A DNA stretch of 64,000 nucleotides from CAWAWP01 sp963841205 (GCA_963841205.1 CAWJCH010000025.1:93880-157879), one strand, 5' to 3'. Shown: positions 16,493-25,986, numbered from the stretch's first letter. Program-made: numbers and translations. Notes: generated from the letters alone by a model not told the origin.

Positions 16493-17665
16493 ATGGCTCG
16501 GTCCGGACCACCCGAGGCCGCGACCCTCCGCGAACAGAGCATGGCCGCCAGCGTCACCGCTCCGCGTCGCATCTCGCCGAGACACAGATTGCTCCGGCTC
16601 AGTAGCGTCGTTCGCCTCCCGCGCCGGCCGCGCTTCAGTTGGCTCCCTGTGCTCGCCGCCGTGCTTATTGTCGCCTGCATCGCCGCCTCAGCCGTGGGCG
16701 CCGTGCCCATCTCATTCTGGTCAACCGCACAGATCGCGCTCAATCAGACCCATATCTTCCACTTCGCGCGGACGTGGTCTGCCAGCGACCAGATTATACT
16801 GCTGCAGTTGCGCTTTCCTCGCGTGGCGGGCGGCGTGCTCGTCGGCGCTGCCCTTGGCGCTGCTGGCGTGCTCTTCCAGGGACTCCTGCGCAACCCGCTC
16901 GCCGATCCGCTGCTGCTGGGCGTCAGCTCCGGCGCGGCGCTCGGCGCGACTATCGGCTTCATCATCCCTGGCTTCCTCGTCATGGACTGGCTCGGCTTCA
17001 GTCTTACTACCGTCCTCGCATTTGCCGGCTCGCTTGCCGCCGTGGCCCTCGTCTACGGCCTGGCGACGCGTGGACGCCGCACCCCCATCGTCACGCTCCT
17101 CCTCGCCGGCGTGGTCGTCAGCGTCATCACGACCGCGGCGCAGAACCTGCTCATCTCGCTCAATCCCCAACTAGGCCTCCACGTCCTCGGCCTCTACTCC
17201 TGGCTCGCCGGCGCTATCGACGTGCAGAGTTGGGCGCAAGTCGCCGTCATGCTCCCCGTCATCGTTCTTGCCACTGCCGCGAGTATCGTCCTCGCCCCCG
17301 TCCTCGACGCCTTCGCGCTCGGCGAAGAGATGGCCTCGCACCTCGGCGTCTCCGTCGAGCGTTGCAAGCTCGCCATTGTGGCGCTGGCTGCCCTGCTTGT
17401 TGCCTGCGCCGTATCCCTAAGCGGCATCGTCGGCTTCGTGGGGCTGCTCGCGCCACATGCCTGTCGCCTGCTGCTAGGGCCGCACCATCGCCTGCTGCTC
17501 CCCGCCGCGGCCCTGCTCGGCGCTATCTTCGTCGTCCTCGCTGATCTCCTGGCCCGCACCATCGTCGCTCCCGCCGAGCTTCCACTTGGCGTTGTCACCG
17601 CGCTCGTCGGTGGTCCATTCTTCCTCTTCCTGCTGCGTCGGTTCGGCGGAGGCTACACATGGTGA
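16493..17665 (+). CDS. btuC: Cobalamin ABC transporter permease (FecCD family)
   Basis: A 390-residue permease with about ten transmembrane segments, the inner-membrane channel for vitamin B12. Family marks: LRFPRVAGGVLVGAALGAAG, GVLFQGLLRNPLADPLLLGV, GVSSGAALGA, the VGFVGLLAPHACRLLLGPHH segment and ELPLGVVTALVGGPFFLFLL. The N-terminus is 45 residues longer than usual and basic. The ATG at 16493 has AAGGAG seven bases upstream. The IS605 remnant lies in the 446-base gap after btuF, so transcription reaching btuC must cross it. Overlaps btuD by seven bases. Confidence 0.9.
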   Translation: MARSGPPEAATLREQSMAASVTAPRRISPRHRLLRLSSVVRLPRRPRFSWLPVLAAVLIVACIAASAVGAVPISFWSTAQIALNQTHIFHFARTWSASDQIILLQLRFPRVAGGVLVGAALGAAGVLFQGLLRNPLADPLLLGVSSGAALGATIGFIIPGFLVMDWLGFSLTTVLAFAGSLAAVALVYGLATRGRRTPIVTLLLAGVVVSVITTAAQNLLISLNPQLGLHVLGLYSWLAGAIDVQSWAQVAVMLPVIVLATAASIVLAPVLDAFALGEEMASHLGVSVERCKLAIVALAALLVACAVSLSGIVGFVGLLAPHACRLLLGPHHRLLLPAAALLGAIFVVLADLLARTIVAPAELPLGVVTALVGGPFFLFLLRRFGGGYTW

Positions 17666-18519
17666 TGTCTCCCGCCCTCTCGTTCGACTCCATCACTTTC
17701 GGCTACGGCGCTTCCCCGATCTTCACCGACGTCACGCTCAGCCTCGCCTCCGGTGAGATGGTGGCGCTGCTCGGCCCCAACGGCGCTGGCAAATCGACGC
17801 TGCTCCGCCTAGCCTCCAGAATCCTCAAGCCAACCTCCGGCGCGATTTCCCTCAATGGTCGTCCTCTCGCCTCGTACTCGCGCAAAGAACTGGCCCGCGC
17901 GGTAGCCGTACTGCCGCAGGACTTCTCCGTGCAGTTCGCTTACACCGTCGAGCAGATCGTCACCCTTGGCAGGATGCCCCATCTCGGCGCCTGGAACGCC
18001 GAGTCCGCCGCCGACCGCGCCGCTGTGCGCCGTGCCCTCGTTGCCGCCAACGCAGACACCCTCGCCGAGCGGATATTCAATGAACTGAGCGGCGGCGAGC
18101 GCCAACGCGTCCTCCTCGCGCTGGCATTGGCGCAGGAGAGCGGCATTATCCTCCTCGACGAGCCGACCTCGCACCTTGATGTAAAGCATCAGATCGAGAC
18201 GCTCGATTTCCTGCGGACCCTTAACCGCGAGCGCGGCGTAACCATCCTCGCCGCCATGCACGACCTCAATCTCGCCGCGCGCTACTTCCCGCGCATCACC
18301 CTGCTCGAAGGCACGCTCTACGCTGATGGGCCGCCCGCCACTGTTCTCACCCCCAACCTACTCTACCGCGCCTACGGAGCCCACCTCCTCGTTGGCGTCC
18401 TCAACGGCGACGAGCACCTCAGCATCGTTCCCTCCGTAGCGTCTCTGCCTCTCACGATTACGCCCACTAGCTCGTCGGAAGGCGCGAGCCACCCAACGTC
18501 AGCCAATTCCAGCGACTGA
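17659..18519 (+). CDS. btuD: Cobalamin ABC transporter ATPase
   Basis: A 286-residue ABC ATPase with Walker A (GPNGAGKSTLLR), Q-loop (VLPQDF), signature (NELSGGERQRVLLALALAQE), Walker B (IILLDEPTSHLD) and switch His (AAMHDLNLAARY). This set is typical of the FecE/BtuD group. The start overlaps the btuC stop, so the two are coupled. The C-terminus has a Ser/Thr-rich tail of about 30 residues not needed for ATPase function. The operon ends here; no clear terminator was seen before the next IS remnant. Confidence 0.9.
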   Translation: MVMSPALSFDSITFGYGASPIFTDVTLSLASGEMVALLGPNGAGKSTLLRLASRILKPTSGAISLNGRPLASYSRKELARAVAVLPQDFSVQFAYTVEQIVTLGRMPHLGAWNAESAADRAAVRRALVAANADTLAERIFNELSGGERQRVLLALALAQESGIILLDEPTSHLDVKHQIETLDFLRTLNRERGVTILAAMHDLNLAARYFPRITLLEGTLYADGPPATVLTPNLLYRAYGAHLLVGVLNGDEHLSIVPSVASLPLTITPTSSSEGASHPTSANSSD

Positions 18520-18780
18520 CATCGCCACCGATTGGCAATCGACCCTACTCGCGGAATTCAGCCCGCGATCGAGATCCAGTACGCTGGCACGTCACTCGTC
18601 AGTGCCGCGATCGCCCATCCTTACCCCTGATACGCTATCTATCGCTAAAAATTGTAAGAAATGCCGCTGAGTGGATCGCTGACTTGTTCTTCACCCTCAT
18701 CCGTATCCTACATTCGTACCCTCGAGATGAAGCCATTTTATGCGCGGCGCTGGCGGAGGTCTTGCGCCTTTTCCTTTATT

Positions 18781-19204
18781 AGCAAAATCAGGGCGAAAGC
18801 CCCCTGCTTTTAGGCAGGGGGATGAGAGCCCTGTCGCCCTCAGGCGAAGCCAGATGTGCAGGTCGCCAACCTGGTCCGGAACCATCACCTGGCCAAGTCC
18901 ATCGCGGACGCAGGCTGGGCGCAGTTTCGTCGCATCCTCGAAGCCGAGGCAGCATGCGCCGGGCGTCGGGTGATCGCGGTCCCTGCACAGTACACCAGCC
19001 AGGACTGTAGCGGCTGTGGGGAACGCGTGCCCAAGAGTCTGAGCGTGCGTACCCATGTCTGCACATCCTGCGGGCTCGTCCTCGATAGAGATGAGAACGC
19101 GGCCAGGACTATGCAATGGGCCGGGCAGGCCCTTCGGGGAGTCGTGGCGTAGGCTGCGGGGGTGAACCGAGAATCTGCCGGCCTTAGCCGTGGGGAGTGG
19201 CAAT
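18781..19204 (+). mobile_element. Deleted IS605-type element keeping the tnpB tail
   Basis: The left end shows CCCCCTGC / GCAGGGGG (18800-18821) preceded by TAGCAAAATC as in the 16.1-kb copy. About 40 bases later comes the tnpB 3' third, and the right end finishes near GGGGAGTGGCAA (19204). The tnpA gene and two thirds of tnpB are missing, so this is a non-autonomous derivative. Confidence 0.75.
18856..19152 (+). pseudogene. TnpB C-terminal fragment
   Basis: The 98-residue frame matches the end of TnpB: NLVRNHHLAKSIADAGWAQF, then the zinc-ribbon Cys pairs (DCSGCG and CTSCG), LDRDENAARTM and the tail GQALRGVVA. The last RuvC acid (Asp in DRDEN) is kept, but the two N-terminal catalytic acids are absent, so it cannot be an active nuclease. 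It resembles the same segment of the 12-kb tnpB but clearly differs in sequence, so it comes from another insertion. Confidence 0.85.
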
Positions 19205-19220
19205 AACTTTGGTCCCTCGT

Positions 19221-19249
19221 TTGACAGACAAGCGACTTTCCACTAGAAT
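19221..19249 (+). promoter_or_regulatory. Sigma-70 promoter of the pseudokinase gene
   Basis: TTGACA at 19221-19226, a 17-base spacer and TAGAAT at 19244-19249: almost perfect consensus. Transcription should start near 19256, about 60 bases before the gene. Confidence 0.72.
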
Positions 19250-19317
19250 TTGCGCGCAACAGATGTGGGCGAATCGATTAGCTTTGAAATAGCGGTGATG
19301 AGGACGAGGGGGTGAGC

Positions 19318-21447
19318 ATGACGATGGCCTCCGACACGACCTACGACCGCATGATCGGCGTGGTCGTCGGCAATTATAAGATCGAGCGTCTGCTCGCGAC
19401 AGACGAGTTCGGCCCGGTATTCGCCGCGCGCGACTCCGACGGCGGTTCATATCGCCTGCGCGTGCTGCCGGTTCGTCCGCCCGCCAGCGGACCGAGCGCG
19501 GACTCGTATCTCGCGCGCTTTCAGCAACAGGCCGAGCATCTAGCCCTCCTCCGGCATCCGCAGGTCTTGCCCTTGATCGACTTCGGAATTTTTCGCGGGA
19601 GTCCCTTCCTCGTTTGGCCCCATCAACCTATGCGCTCGCTCACCGGCCTGCTCGCCGAAAGCGGCCCGCTCGACCCCATCACCGTCGGGCGCTACGTCAG
19701 CCAGATCGCCGACGCGCTGGACTACGCCCATCGGCACGAGACGCTGCATCGCAACCTCTCGACGGACTGCGTCCTTCTACATCTCAACGGCCAACTGGTC
19801 GTCGCCGATTTCGGGGTCCGCCGAATCTTCGAGTTGACCGCCTCGGAGGCGCAGGTTGCCTCGCTCGCGGGCGCCAGCGACGCCTCCGCTCCGGAACAAA
19901 TCATGGGCGGACGAGTCTATCTCTACACGGACGTCTACGCGCTTGGCGCGCTCACATTCAGCTTGCTCACCGGTGCGCCCATCTTTACTGGCCACACACG
20001 TGATGACGTGGCGCAACAGCACGTGTACGCGCAGACGCCGTCGTTGCGCGCGCGACGCCCCGGTCTGCCCGCCGGGCTTGAGGCTGTCATTGCGCGGGCG
20101 CTCGCCAAGAATCCAGACCAGCGTTACCAGCACGCCACCGCCTTCTCCCGCGCATACCTCGACGTCCTCGCGCTCGCCAACGGCGCGCCAGACAGAGAGG
20201 AGGTCGACGGCCTATCACGCGCCACCGCTGGCGTCCAAGTGCGCGATTCCTCCGGCACTTCTACTCGACCGGTGGGCCGTGCAGCTTCAACCGGCTCGCT
20301 GGGCGCGGGCGCCATCAAACCCGTCGCTGCGGCGACAGGGAGCTCGAGCAAGATGATGGGCCGCGTCGCAGTGACGTTTGTGATCTTGCTGGCGCTCGCT
20401 GCCGGGGGCCTTTTCATTCTGCGTGGTGCGGGTAGTCCGGCGGGGCCGACGAAGCCGAGTGCAACCGTGACGTTCTTCGACTCTGACGCTGGCCAACGCG
20501 GCGTAGCAAGCGGCGCCACAGATTCAGCGAAGGTGGTTGCCCAGGGACTCGGCGAGCCAGGCACCGGCTCGGCCTATTACGCATGGTTGATAAATACCTC
20601 AACCGAGAACATAACCGGGCTCGGCGTGCTCCGCCCTGTTGGTGGCGCCTATACCGTCTCCTTCACCCCCGCAGCCAACAGCACAACGTCGTCCACCAAC
20701 CTCCTTTCAGACGGCAGTGAGGTGGAGATTACCCTTGAGAAGAGCGCCGTGACAGTGCCCGTCGGTCGCGTTGTGCTCAAAGGTAATTCTCCACCGAAGA
20801 CCTTCGTGCATATCGGACATTTGATCGTTAACTTTCCCGGTTGGCCCAGCCCGCTCCTCGTTGGCTCCCTCCTCGAAACGCAGCGTATTGGTTCGATCGC
20901 GCAGACACTCAAGTCCGCCGTGGGTCACAACACGACCACCGTGCAGTGCGCCGCGCAGAGTATTCTCGATATCCTCGAAGGTACAGGTGCGTCGGACTAT
21001 CGGCCACTCCCCGCGAGTTGCGCCGGAGTAAACATCACCAACACGGGCGATCCGAAGGGGTACGCGCTTGTCGGGGCCAAAGCGGCAAGCTACACCACTT
21101 CGAACCCCGACCCAAGTTACCTTGACGCGGCATCCGAGCACGCTGCTCTCGCAGGGGAACAGTCAGACGCGACTTCCTACATCAAACTGCGAGTGCAAGG
21201 CGCCGTCGAGGCGATTACCAACACCAACACCGCGCTCGCGACCGTCAGGGTCGACGCGCTCGCCTTACTGACCGACCCCGCCAACAGTGCGAAAGCCGCC
21301 GATCTCGTCACGTTCGTTGACCGCGCTTACCAGGGGACTGGCACACCCTCCGGCGCCAGCGTCAACGGACCTCCGGATGCCTTGGGTGGCGGCGTGCTCG
21401 TCGCCTACGAAGAGGCGCAGCTCATGGCGACGGTCACCCTCTCTTGA
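19318..21447 (+). CDS. Membrane Ser/Thr protein kinase-like protein, probable pseudokinase
   Basis: Residues about 18-290 form a protein-kinase fold similar to PknB-type kinases: DFG is kept (ADFGVRR, Asp164) and the activation-segment APE-like SAPEQ follows. But the ATP-binding Lys is replaced (SYRLRVLPV, Arg48), the glycine loop is degenerate (LLATDEFGPV) and the catalytic HRD reads HRN (HRNLSTD, Asn146). A transmembrane helix follows at about 351-372 (VAVTFVILLALAAGGLF), then a 330-residue outside domain without a family I recognise. It is thus likely a membrane sensor or scaffold. I chose ATG 19318 next to GAGGGGG; GTG 19312 is an alternative. Confidence 0.78.
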   Translation: MTMASDTTYDRMIGVVVGNYKIERLLATDEFGPVFAARDSDGGSYRLRVLPVRPPASGPSADSYLARFQQQAEHLALLRHPQVLPLIDFGIFRGSPFLVWPHQPMRSLTGLLAESGPLDPITVGRYVSQIADALDYAHRHETLHRNLSTDCVLLHLNGQLVVADFGVRRIFELTASEAQVASLAGASDASAPEQIMGGRVYLYTDVYALGALTFSLLTGAPIFTGHTRDDVAQQHVYAQTPSLRARRPGLPAGLEAVIARALAKNPDQRYQHATAFSRAYLDVLALANGAPDREEVDGLSRATAGVQVRDSSGTSTRPVGRAASTGSLGAGAIKPVAAATGSSSKMMGRVAVTFVILLALAAGGLFILRGAGSPAGPTKPSATVTFFDSDAGQRGVASGATDSAKVVAQGLGEPGTGSAYYAWLINTSTENITGLGVLRPVGGAYTVSFTPAANSTTSSTNLLSDGSEVEITLEKSAVTVPVGRVVLKGNSPPKTFVHIGHLIVNFPGWPSPLLVGSLLETQRIGSIAQTLKSAVGHNTTTVQCAAQSILDILEGTGASDYRPLPASCAGVNITNTGDPKGYALVGAKAASYTTSNPDPSYLDAASEHAALAGEQSDATSYIKLRVQGAVEAITNTNTALATVRVDALALLTDPANSAKAADLVTFVDRAYQGTGTPSGASVNGPPDALGGGVLVAYEEAQLMATVTLS

Positions 21448-21465
21448 CGCTCAACCGCCAGTTGC

Positions 21466-22554
21466 TCATCCACCAATTGCGGACATAGTGCGCGCCGTCC
21501 TACGGAAGGACGTATCGCCGATGTGGTGTTTCAGCTCCTTGTGCCACACCGCTTGCCGGATCGCGGCTGCAAGCGCCTCGTCGTCCTCGCCTGAGCGGAG
21601 AACGCTGCGCAGATCCGTCTCCTCCAGCGCGAAGAGGCACGTTCGCAGGTGCCCGTCCGCCGTCAAGCGGACGCGGTCGCACGACGCGCAGAACGGTTCG
21701 CTCACCGGGTTGATGAAGCCAACCTCGCCGACGCCGTCCGCGAAAGTGTACCGTCGCGCCGTCTCCGAGGGATCACCGGTCGTGATGCGCACCAGCGGCC
21801 CGTACTCCGCCTCGATGATCGCCCGAATTTCGCCGCCGGTCAGGATGTCTTCTTTGCGCCAGATCTGATCGGCGTCCAGCGGCATGAACTCGATCCAGCG
21901 CACGACGTACGGCTTCCTCCGCGCGAGTCGTACGAAATCCAGCACTTCGGCTTCCGTGAAATTGCGCATCGCCACCGCGTTGATTTTAATCGGCTGGATC
22001 GTGGGATACCGCTCCAGCTCTTCGAGGCCCGCCATGACTTGGGCTAGTGCATCGCGTCGCGTCATCTCCGCAAACCGCTCGCGCACCAGCGAATCGACGC
22101 TCACGTTGATGCGCGTCAGCCCAGCCTCCGCCAGCGGGCCTGCCAGCTTGGTGAGCAGTACGCCGTTCGTCGTCAGGCTGAGGCCCCGCAGCCCCGGAAT
22201 CGCATGCAGCATGCGGACCAGCGCTGTTACGTCGCGACGCACCAGCGGCTCGCCCCCCGTCAGGCGGATCTGCTCGATCCCCAGGTCAACCGCCACCCGC
22301 GAGAGCCTTGCGATCTCCTCGTAGGTCAGGATCTCGGCACGCGGGAGCCAAGGCAACCCCTCCGCCGGCATGCAATAGACGCAGCGGAAGTTACACTTGT
22401 CAGTCACCGAGATGCGCAGGTTCTTGATGCGCCGCCCGTAACTATCGACCAATGGACCGGTCATCGGCACGTCTCGTTCTTCGAGATTGATCGGGCGCAG
22501 CGCCTCACCTAGCGATCGCCCGACGATATGAAGGTCACGATCACGATCTGACAT
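21466..22554 (-). CDS. moaA: GTP 3',8-cyclase MoaA (molybdenum cofactor)
   Basis: MoaA is a radical SAM enzyme that makes the first pterin intermediate of the molybdenum cofactor from GTP. It shows the N-terminal cluster motif CNFRCVYCMP, the C-terminal second cluster (CASCDRVRLTADGHLRTC), the GGEP strand (LTGGEPLVRRD) and the C-terminal Gly-Gly (SAIGG) that is essential in the family. Length (362) is slightly above usual owing to a 40-residue N-terminal extension. No other Mo-cofactor gene is close by. Confidence 0.95.
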   Translation of the reverse strand: MSDRDRDLHIVGRSLGEALRPINLEERDVPMTGPLVDSYGRRIKNLRISVTDKCNFRCVYCMPAEGLPWLPRAEILTYEEIARLSRVAVDLGIEQIRLTGGEPLVRRDVTALVRMLHAIPGLRGLSLTTNGVLLTKLAGPLAEAGLTRINVSVDSLVRERFAEMTRRDALAQVMAGLEELERYPTIQPIKINAVAMRNFTEAEVLDFVRLARRKPYVVRWIEFMPLDADQIWRKEDILTGGEIRAIIEAEYGPLVRITTGDPSETARRYTFADGVGEVGFINPVSEPFCASCDRVRLTADGHLRTCLFALEETDLRSVLRSGEDDEALAAAIRQAVWHKELKHHIGDTSFRRTARTMSAIGG

Positions 22555-22628
22555 GCCGACACCTATCTCGCTATGAGAGTTCCAATGCCTTTTAATTTAC
22601 CCGCAACAACCGATCAGTTGCCACTCGC

Positions 22629-23348
22629 CTAGCCCAGCGTCTGCCCGGGCCGTAGCTCGGCAACCTCGATTTGACCCGCGTCAAGCGCCGCCAGCTCCTG
22701 TTGCAGCGCCGCCGGAGTGCCCGTGAGTGCGGGGAAAGTACCGTAATGTGCCGGGATCACCGAGCTCACGCCCAGCAGCCGCGCCGCATATGCCGCCTCG
22801 CGCGGCCCCATCGTATAGAAATCCCCTATCGGCAGGATCGCCACTGTGGGATGGTACAGCTCGCCAATGATGCGCATGTCGCCGAACACGTTGGTGTCGC
22901 CCGCCGCGTAGAGGCTCAGGCCGCTGTCGAAGCGCAGCACGTACCCCACCGCCTCGCCACCGTAAATGGTTTCGTCGCCGTCTGAGATGCCGCAGCTGTG
23001 GTCCGCGTGCACCATCGTCACCTTCACCCAGCCTAGGTCGATCGTGCCGCCCTTGTTGCTGCCGATGATGTTCTGCACGCCCTTCTTCCCGAGCCACGCG
23101 CCGATCTCGACGATGCTGATGATCTGCTCCGGCTGCGACTCGCGCGCCACCGCCACCGCATCGCCGATATGGTCGCCGTGCCCGTGCGTGATCACGATGG
23201 TGTCGAGCTTGCCGACCTGCTTCATATCGTCAGGGCAGGCCGGATTGCCCTGCACCCACGGGTCGAGCAGCAGCGTCTTGCCCACCTGCGTCCGCATTTT
23301 GAACGTGCCATGTCCGAGCCACGTCACCTGTAGACCGTGCAGATCCAT
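22629..23348 (-). CDS. UPF0173 metal-dependent hydrolase (metallo-beta-lactamase fold)
   Basis: A 239-residue hydrolase with the zinc motif THGHGDHIGD, later His and Asp ligands (VHADHSCG, AGDTNVFGD) and a C-terminal HYG (IPAHYGTFP). This matches UPF0173 family proteins, which keep the metallo-beta-lactamase fold and have no assigned substrate. I chose ATG 23348 (MDLHGLQVTWLGHGTF) because GGAGG lies about seven bases upstream and the family begins here; an earlier in-frame ATG adds an unconserved segment. Confidence 0.88.
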   Translation of the reverse strand: MDLHGLQVTWLGHGTFKMRTQVGKTLLLDPWVQGNPACPDDMKQVGKLDTIVITHGHGDHIGDAVAVARESQPEQIISIVEIGAWLGKKGVQNIIGSNKGGTIDLGWVKVTMVHADHSCGISDGDETIYGGEAVGYVLRFDSGLSLYAAGDTNVFGDMRIIGELYHPTVAILPIGDFYTMGPREAAYAARLLGVSSVIPAHYGTFPALTGTPAALQQELAALDAGQIEVAELRPGQTLG

Positions 23349-23512
23349 CGCCGAGCCTCCACGCATCGTTGCATCGGCCACACTTCCCGCTGTGCGGCGC
23401 CCTCCATATCCTACCATTTATCGCCACGCCGTCACGTTCCCCGCTTGACACACACTGCCGTTTCGCGGCACGATCTTATGGTTGCCCGCGTCTAATCGCG
23501 GCGAACACCCGC

Positions 23513-23920
23513 ATGCAACGCTCATTCTTGGAGGCGTACACGTCATCGCCATTGAGCCTAGCGCTCTCCCTGCTCTTCGGCGCCGGTCAGCTCGTCATCG
23601 GCGGCATCGTTGCGCTTGGCATCGCGCGCACGGGACGCTGGCGCGCCTTTGGGCAGTATTTGCTCATGTTAGTCGCGCTCTGGTTTACATGCAGTGGCAT
23701 CTCCGAGCTTCTCGTATCCGGCACTGAGGCGGTGCGCGCGATAACCATGCACCCCTCTGCGGCAGCCTTCGCGGTCTGGCGCTCGCGGATCGACGCCGCT
23801 CTTCTCGTCGTCTCCGCGGCCCTCGCCGTTGCACTCACGCTGTATCCTCTCGTCATTCGTCTCCGAGCTTCGCCATCCGGCAGCACGCACGGGTCGCTCG
23901 ACGGGAAACCGACGCCATGA
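23513..23920 (+). CDS. Small membrane protein with three helices, unknown
   Basis: From ATG 23513 the 135-residue protein has three hydrophobic segments (LALSLLFGAGQLVIGGIVAL, YLLMLVALWFTCSGISELLV and ALLVVSAALAVALTLYPLVI) and a short polar tail. I do not recognise a family. The stop overlaps the start of the HAD phosphatase gene (ATGA), so they are coupled. An earlier in-frame start at 23369 is less likely because it runs across the divergent UPF0173 promoter region. Confidence 0.6.
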   Translation: MQRSFLEAYTSSPLSLALSLLFGAGQLVIGGIVALGIARTGRWRAFGQYLLMLVALWFTCSGISELLVSGTEAVRAITMHPSAAAFAVWRSRIDAALLVVSAALAVALTLYPLVIRLRASPSGSTHGSLDGKPTP

Positions 23921-24777
23921 GCAAGCAGCCTCCCGTCAGTCGGCCCTATCGCCTCGTCGCGCTCGATCTCGACGGCACCCTCCTCGACGACGACGGCAGC
24001 CTCTCGTCGCGAACCCGCGCCACCGTCGCTCGCGTCGTGGCATCCGGCACCATTGTCGTGCTGGCGACCTCTCGCCGCCTCACCGGCGCAGCCCCAGTCG
24101 CTGAGGCGTTGAACCTTCATGGGCCGCTGATCCTTTACGATGGCGCGCAGACCCGCGACTACCCCAGTGGCGCGGTCCTATCGAGCAGGGTACTCGAGCG
24201 GCAGACCGCCCGCCTCGCGGTCGAAGGAATCGCTGCCGAGGGGCTGCGGCCCATTGTACAGTACGCGTCGGCGAGCGGTGAGCACTTGCTGGTCGGCCCA
24301 TCCGCCCGCTCAACCGCCTACGATCGCGAGTACGTTGGGCACTTCTCCCATCAGATCGCCGAACTGCCTCTGACCAAACTGACAGACGATCCAGCTCCGC
24401 TGCTGCGAATTGTCGCGTTCGGCCCGTTGGATCGGCTGAGCCGCGCGGCGGAGTCCGTCGCGTCACTGCCTTGCGGGTGGCAATTGTTGCCGCACGGCAA
24501 CTACGGCACTGCCGAGCTCAGCGTCTTCTCGCGCGAAGCGTCCAAAGGCGCGGCGTTGCTGCGCCTCGCCGCGCGCCTCAACATCGAAGAACGAGCAACG
24601 CTTGCCATCGGCGATGGCGTCAACGACGTCTCAATGCTCTCCTCCGCGGGTCTAGGCGTAGCAATGGGCAACGCCGCGCCCGAGGTTCGCGCGGTCGCCA
24701 GCGCCGTCACCGCCCGCAACGCCGAAGACGGCGCAGCCCAAGCTCTCGATCGCTATATCCTAGACCATGAGGATTGA
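23917..24777 (+). CDS. HAD-superfamily phosphatase, Cof type
   Basis: A 286-residue HAD hydrolase. Motif I is ALDLDGTLLDDDG (catalytic Asp pair), motif II is VLATSRRLTGA, and motif IV is IGDGVNDVSMLSSAGLGVAM, the Cof-type sugar-phosphate or nucleotide phosphatase pattern with a C2 cap. The final region LGVAMGNAAPEVRAVAS is standard. It is coupled to the small membrane protein before it. The substrate cannot be told from sequence. Confidence 0.9.
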   Translation: MSKQPPVSRPYRLVALDLDGTLLDDDGSLSSRTRATVARVVASGTIVVLATSRRLTGAAPVAEALNLHGPLILYDGAQTRDYPSGAVLSSRVLERQTARLAVEGIAAEGLRPIVQYASASGEHLLVGPSARSTAYDREYVGHFSHQIAELPLTKLTDDPAPLLRIVAFGPLDRLSRAAESVASLPCGWQLLPHGNYGTAELSVFSREASKGAALLRLAARLNIEERATLAIGDGVNDVSMLSSAGLGVAMGNAAPEVRAVASAVTARNAEDGAAQALDRYILDHED

Positions 24778-24924
24778 TACGGCTCTGCACGATTCAGGGA
24801 GCGCGACCATCGCCGCACAGCAGACTTCAGTCCGCGATCTTTACGCCGGCATTGCAGCGCCGCGAGCCCGCGTTCGCCAAATGTGGCGCCCGCTTCCGTC
24901 TACTTACTCATCGGAGCATCTCAC

Positions 24925-25539
24925 GTGCAACCCGATCGATTTCCCTTCGTCGGCTCGACCGACGACCCCAACGAACTCTTCGACCTCATCGACGAGCATG
25001 ACGAGGTCATCGGCACCGTCCGTCGCGGCGAGGCGCACACCAATCCCTCCTTGTGGCACCGCAGCGTGCAGGTGTTGGTCTTCGACACCGGCGGGCGCGT
25101 GCTGCTTCAGCGCCGCTCCGCCCACAAAGATCTGTTCCCCGGTTACTTTTGCGCATCCGCGTCGGGCCACGTGACAGCCGGCGAGGACTACTTCGCTACC
25201 GCGCATCGAGAGGTGCGAGAAGAGCTCGGCGTCGAACTGCCCTTGACCGAGGTCGGCAAACGGCTGGTGTATTCACCCAGCGAGACCGAGATGACCACGC
25301 TCTTCCTCGCCCGCTCGGATGGCCCGTTCACCTTCCATCCCACCGAAACCGATGGCGGCGACTTCTTCGCACTAGCCGATCTGCTCCCCGGTGGAACTGC
25401 CAGCGCGCTGCCGATGACGCCCGCCCTCCTCGTCGCGCTCGACGTGCTCGCCACTCCCGAAGTGGCTGAGGGTATCCGAACGCTTTTCCCGGTCGCTGAG
25501 TCCGAGTCGCCCCCGATCGGCCCGGCAGGGATGCTTTGA
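24925..25539 (+). CDS. Nudix hydrolase (isopentenyl-diphosphate-isomerase-like group)
   Basis: The Nudix box is complete: GHVTAGEDYFATAHREVREE followed by LGV, giving the E-rich helix that binds metal. The surrounding sequence (ELFDLIDEHDEVIGTVRRGE, then WHRSVQVLVFDTGGRVLLQR) matches the YfcD / IPP-isomerase-like Nudix group. I chose GTG 24925 because GGAG lies about seven bases before it; an ATG 14 codons upstream is possible. The protein would hydrolyse a nucleoside or prenyl diphosphate; the substrate is unknown. Confidence 0.82.
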   Translation: MQPDRFPFVGSTDDPNELFDLIDEHDEVIGTVRRGEAHTNPSLWHRSVQVLVFDTGGRVLLQRRSAHKDLFPGYFCASASGHVTAGEDYFATAHREVREELGVELPLTEVGKRLVYSPSETEMTTLFLARSDGPFTFHPTETDGGDFFALADLLPGGTASALPMTPALLVALDVLATPEVAEGIRTLFPVAESESPPIGPAGML

Positions 25540-25647
25540 CCGCAGCGCACGTTCAAGGTATAGTGAAGCGTAGGCGGTCGGCGCAGCAGCAGCATTACTC
25601 GTGCCAGATCCACCTTCGCGTGGCGTTTTTTCTGAGGAGTCCCCACA

Positions 25648-25986
25648 ATGGCGGAAGAGCATCCCGAGACGGAGATCGTTGGCGAGACCCCCATCGATGT
25701 CGAGGCCGTCTACGACGCTATGCGCGAGTGCTTCGATCCCGAGATCCCGGTCAACATCGTCGATCTCGGGCTGATCTATCATCTGAAAATCGAGGGCACG
25801 ATGGTGGACGTCACGATGACGCTCACCGCCATCGGCTGCCCGGTCGGCCCAGAAGTGATGGGCGACGTTGAAAGCCACATCCGTGACGTACCCAGCGTCG
25901 AGCGCGTCAACGTGACGCTCACCTACGATCCACCATGGACGCCCGAGCGCATGTCCGAGGACGCCCGCTGGGAGTTGGGCATGTAG
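25648..25986 (+). CDS. DUF59/MIP18-family iron-sulfur cluster assembly protein
   Basis: The 112-residue protein has the DUF59 fold marks: DVEAVYDAMRECFDPEIPVN then IVDLGLIYHLKIEGTMVDV, the reactive Cys in TAIGCPVGPEV and the end TYDPPWTPERMSEDAR. These proteins (SufT/PaaD-like) help in iron-sulfur cluster insertion. The ATG at 25648 has GAGGAG upstream. It stands alone here, away from a suf operon. The family call is firm, the client proteins are unknown. Confidence 0.88.
   Translation: MAEEHPETEIVGETPIDVEAVYDAMRECFDPEIPVNIVDLGLIYHLKIEGTMVDVTMTLTAIGCPVGPEVMGDVESHIRDVPSVERVNVTLTYDPPWTPERMSEDARWELGM

Noticed and set aside
18520..18780. tRNA gene in the gap after btuD
   Set aside because: No cloverleaf with a T-loop GTTCGA and matching acceptor arms could be built; the same holds for the other gaps I checked.
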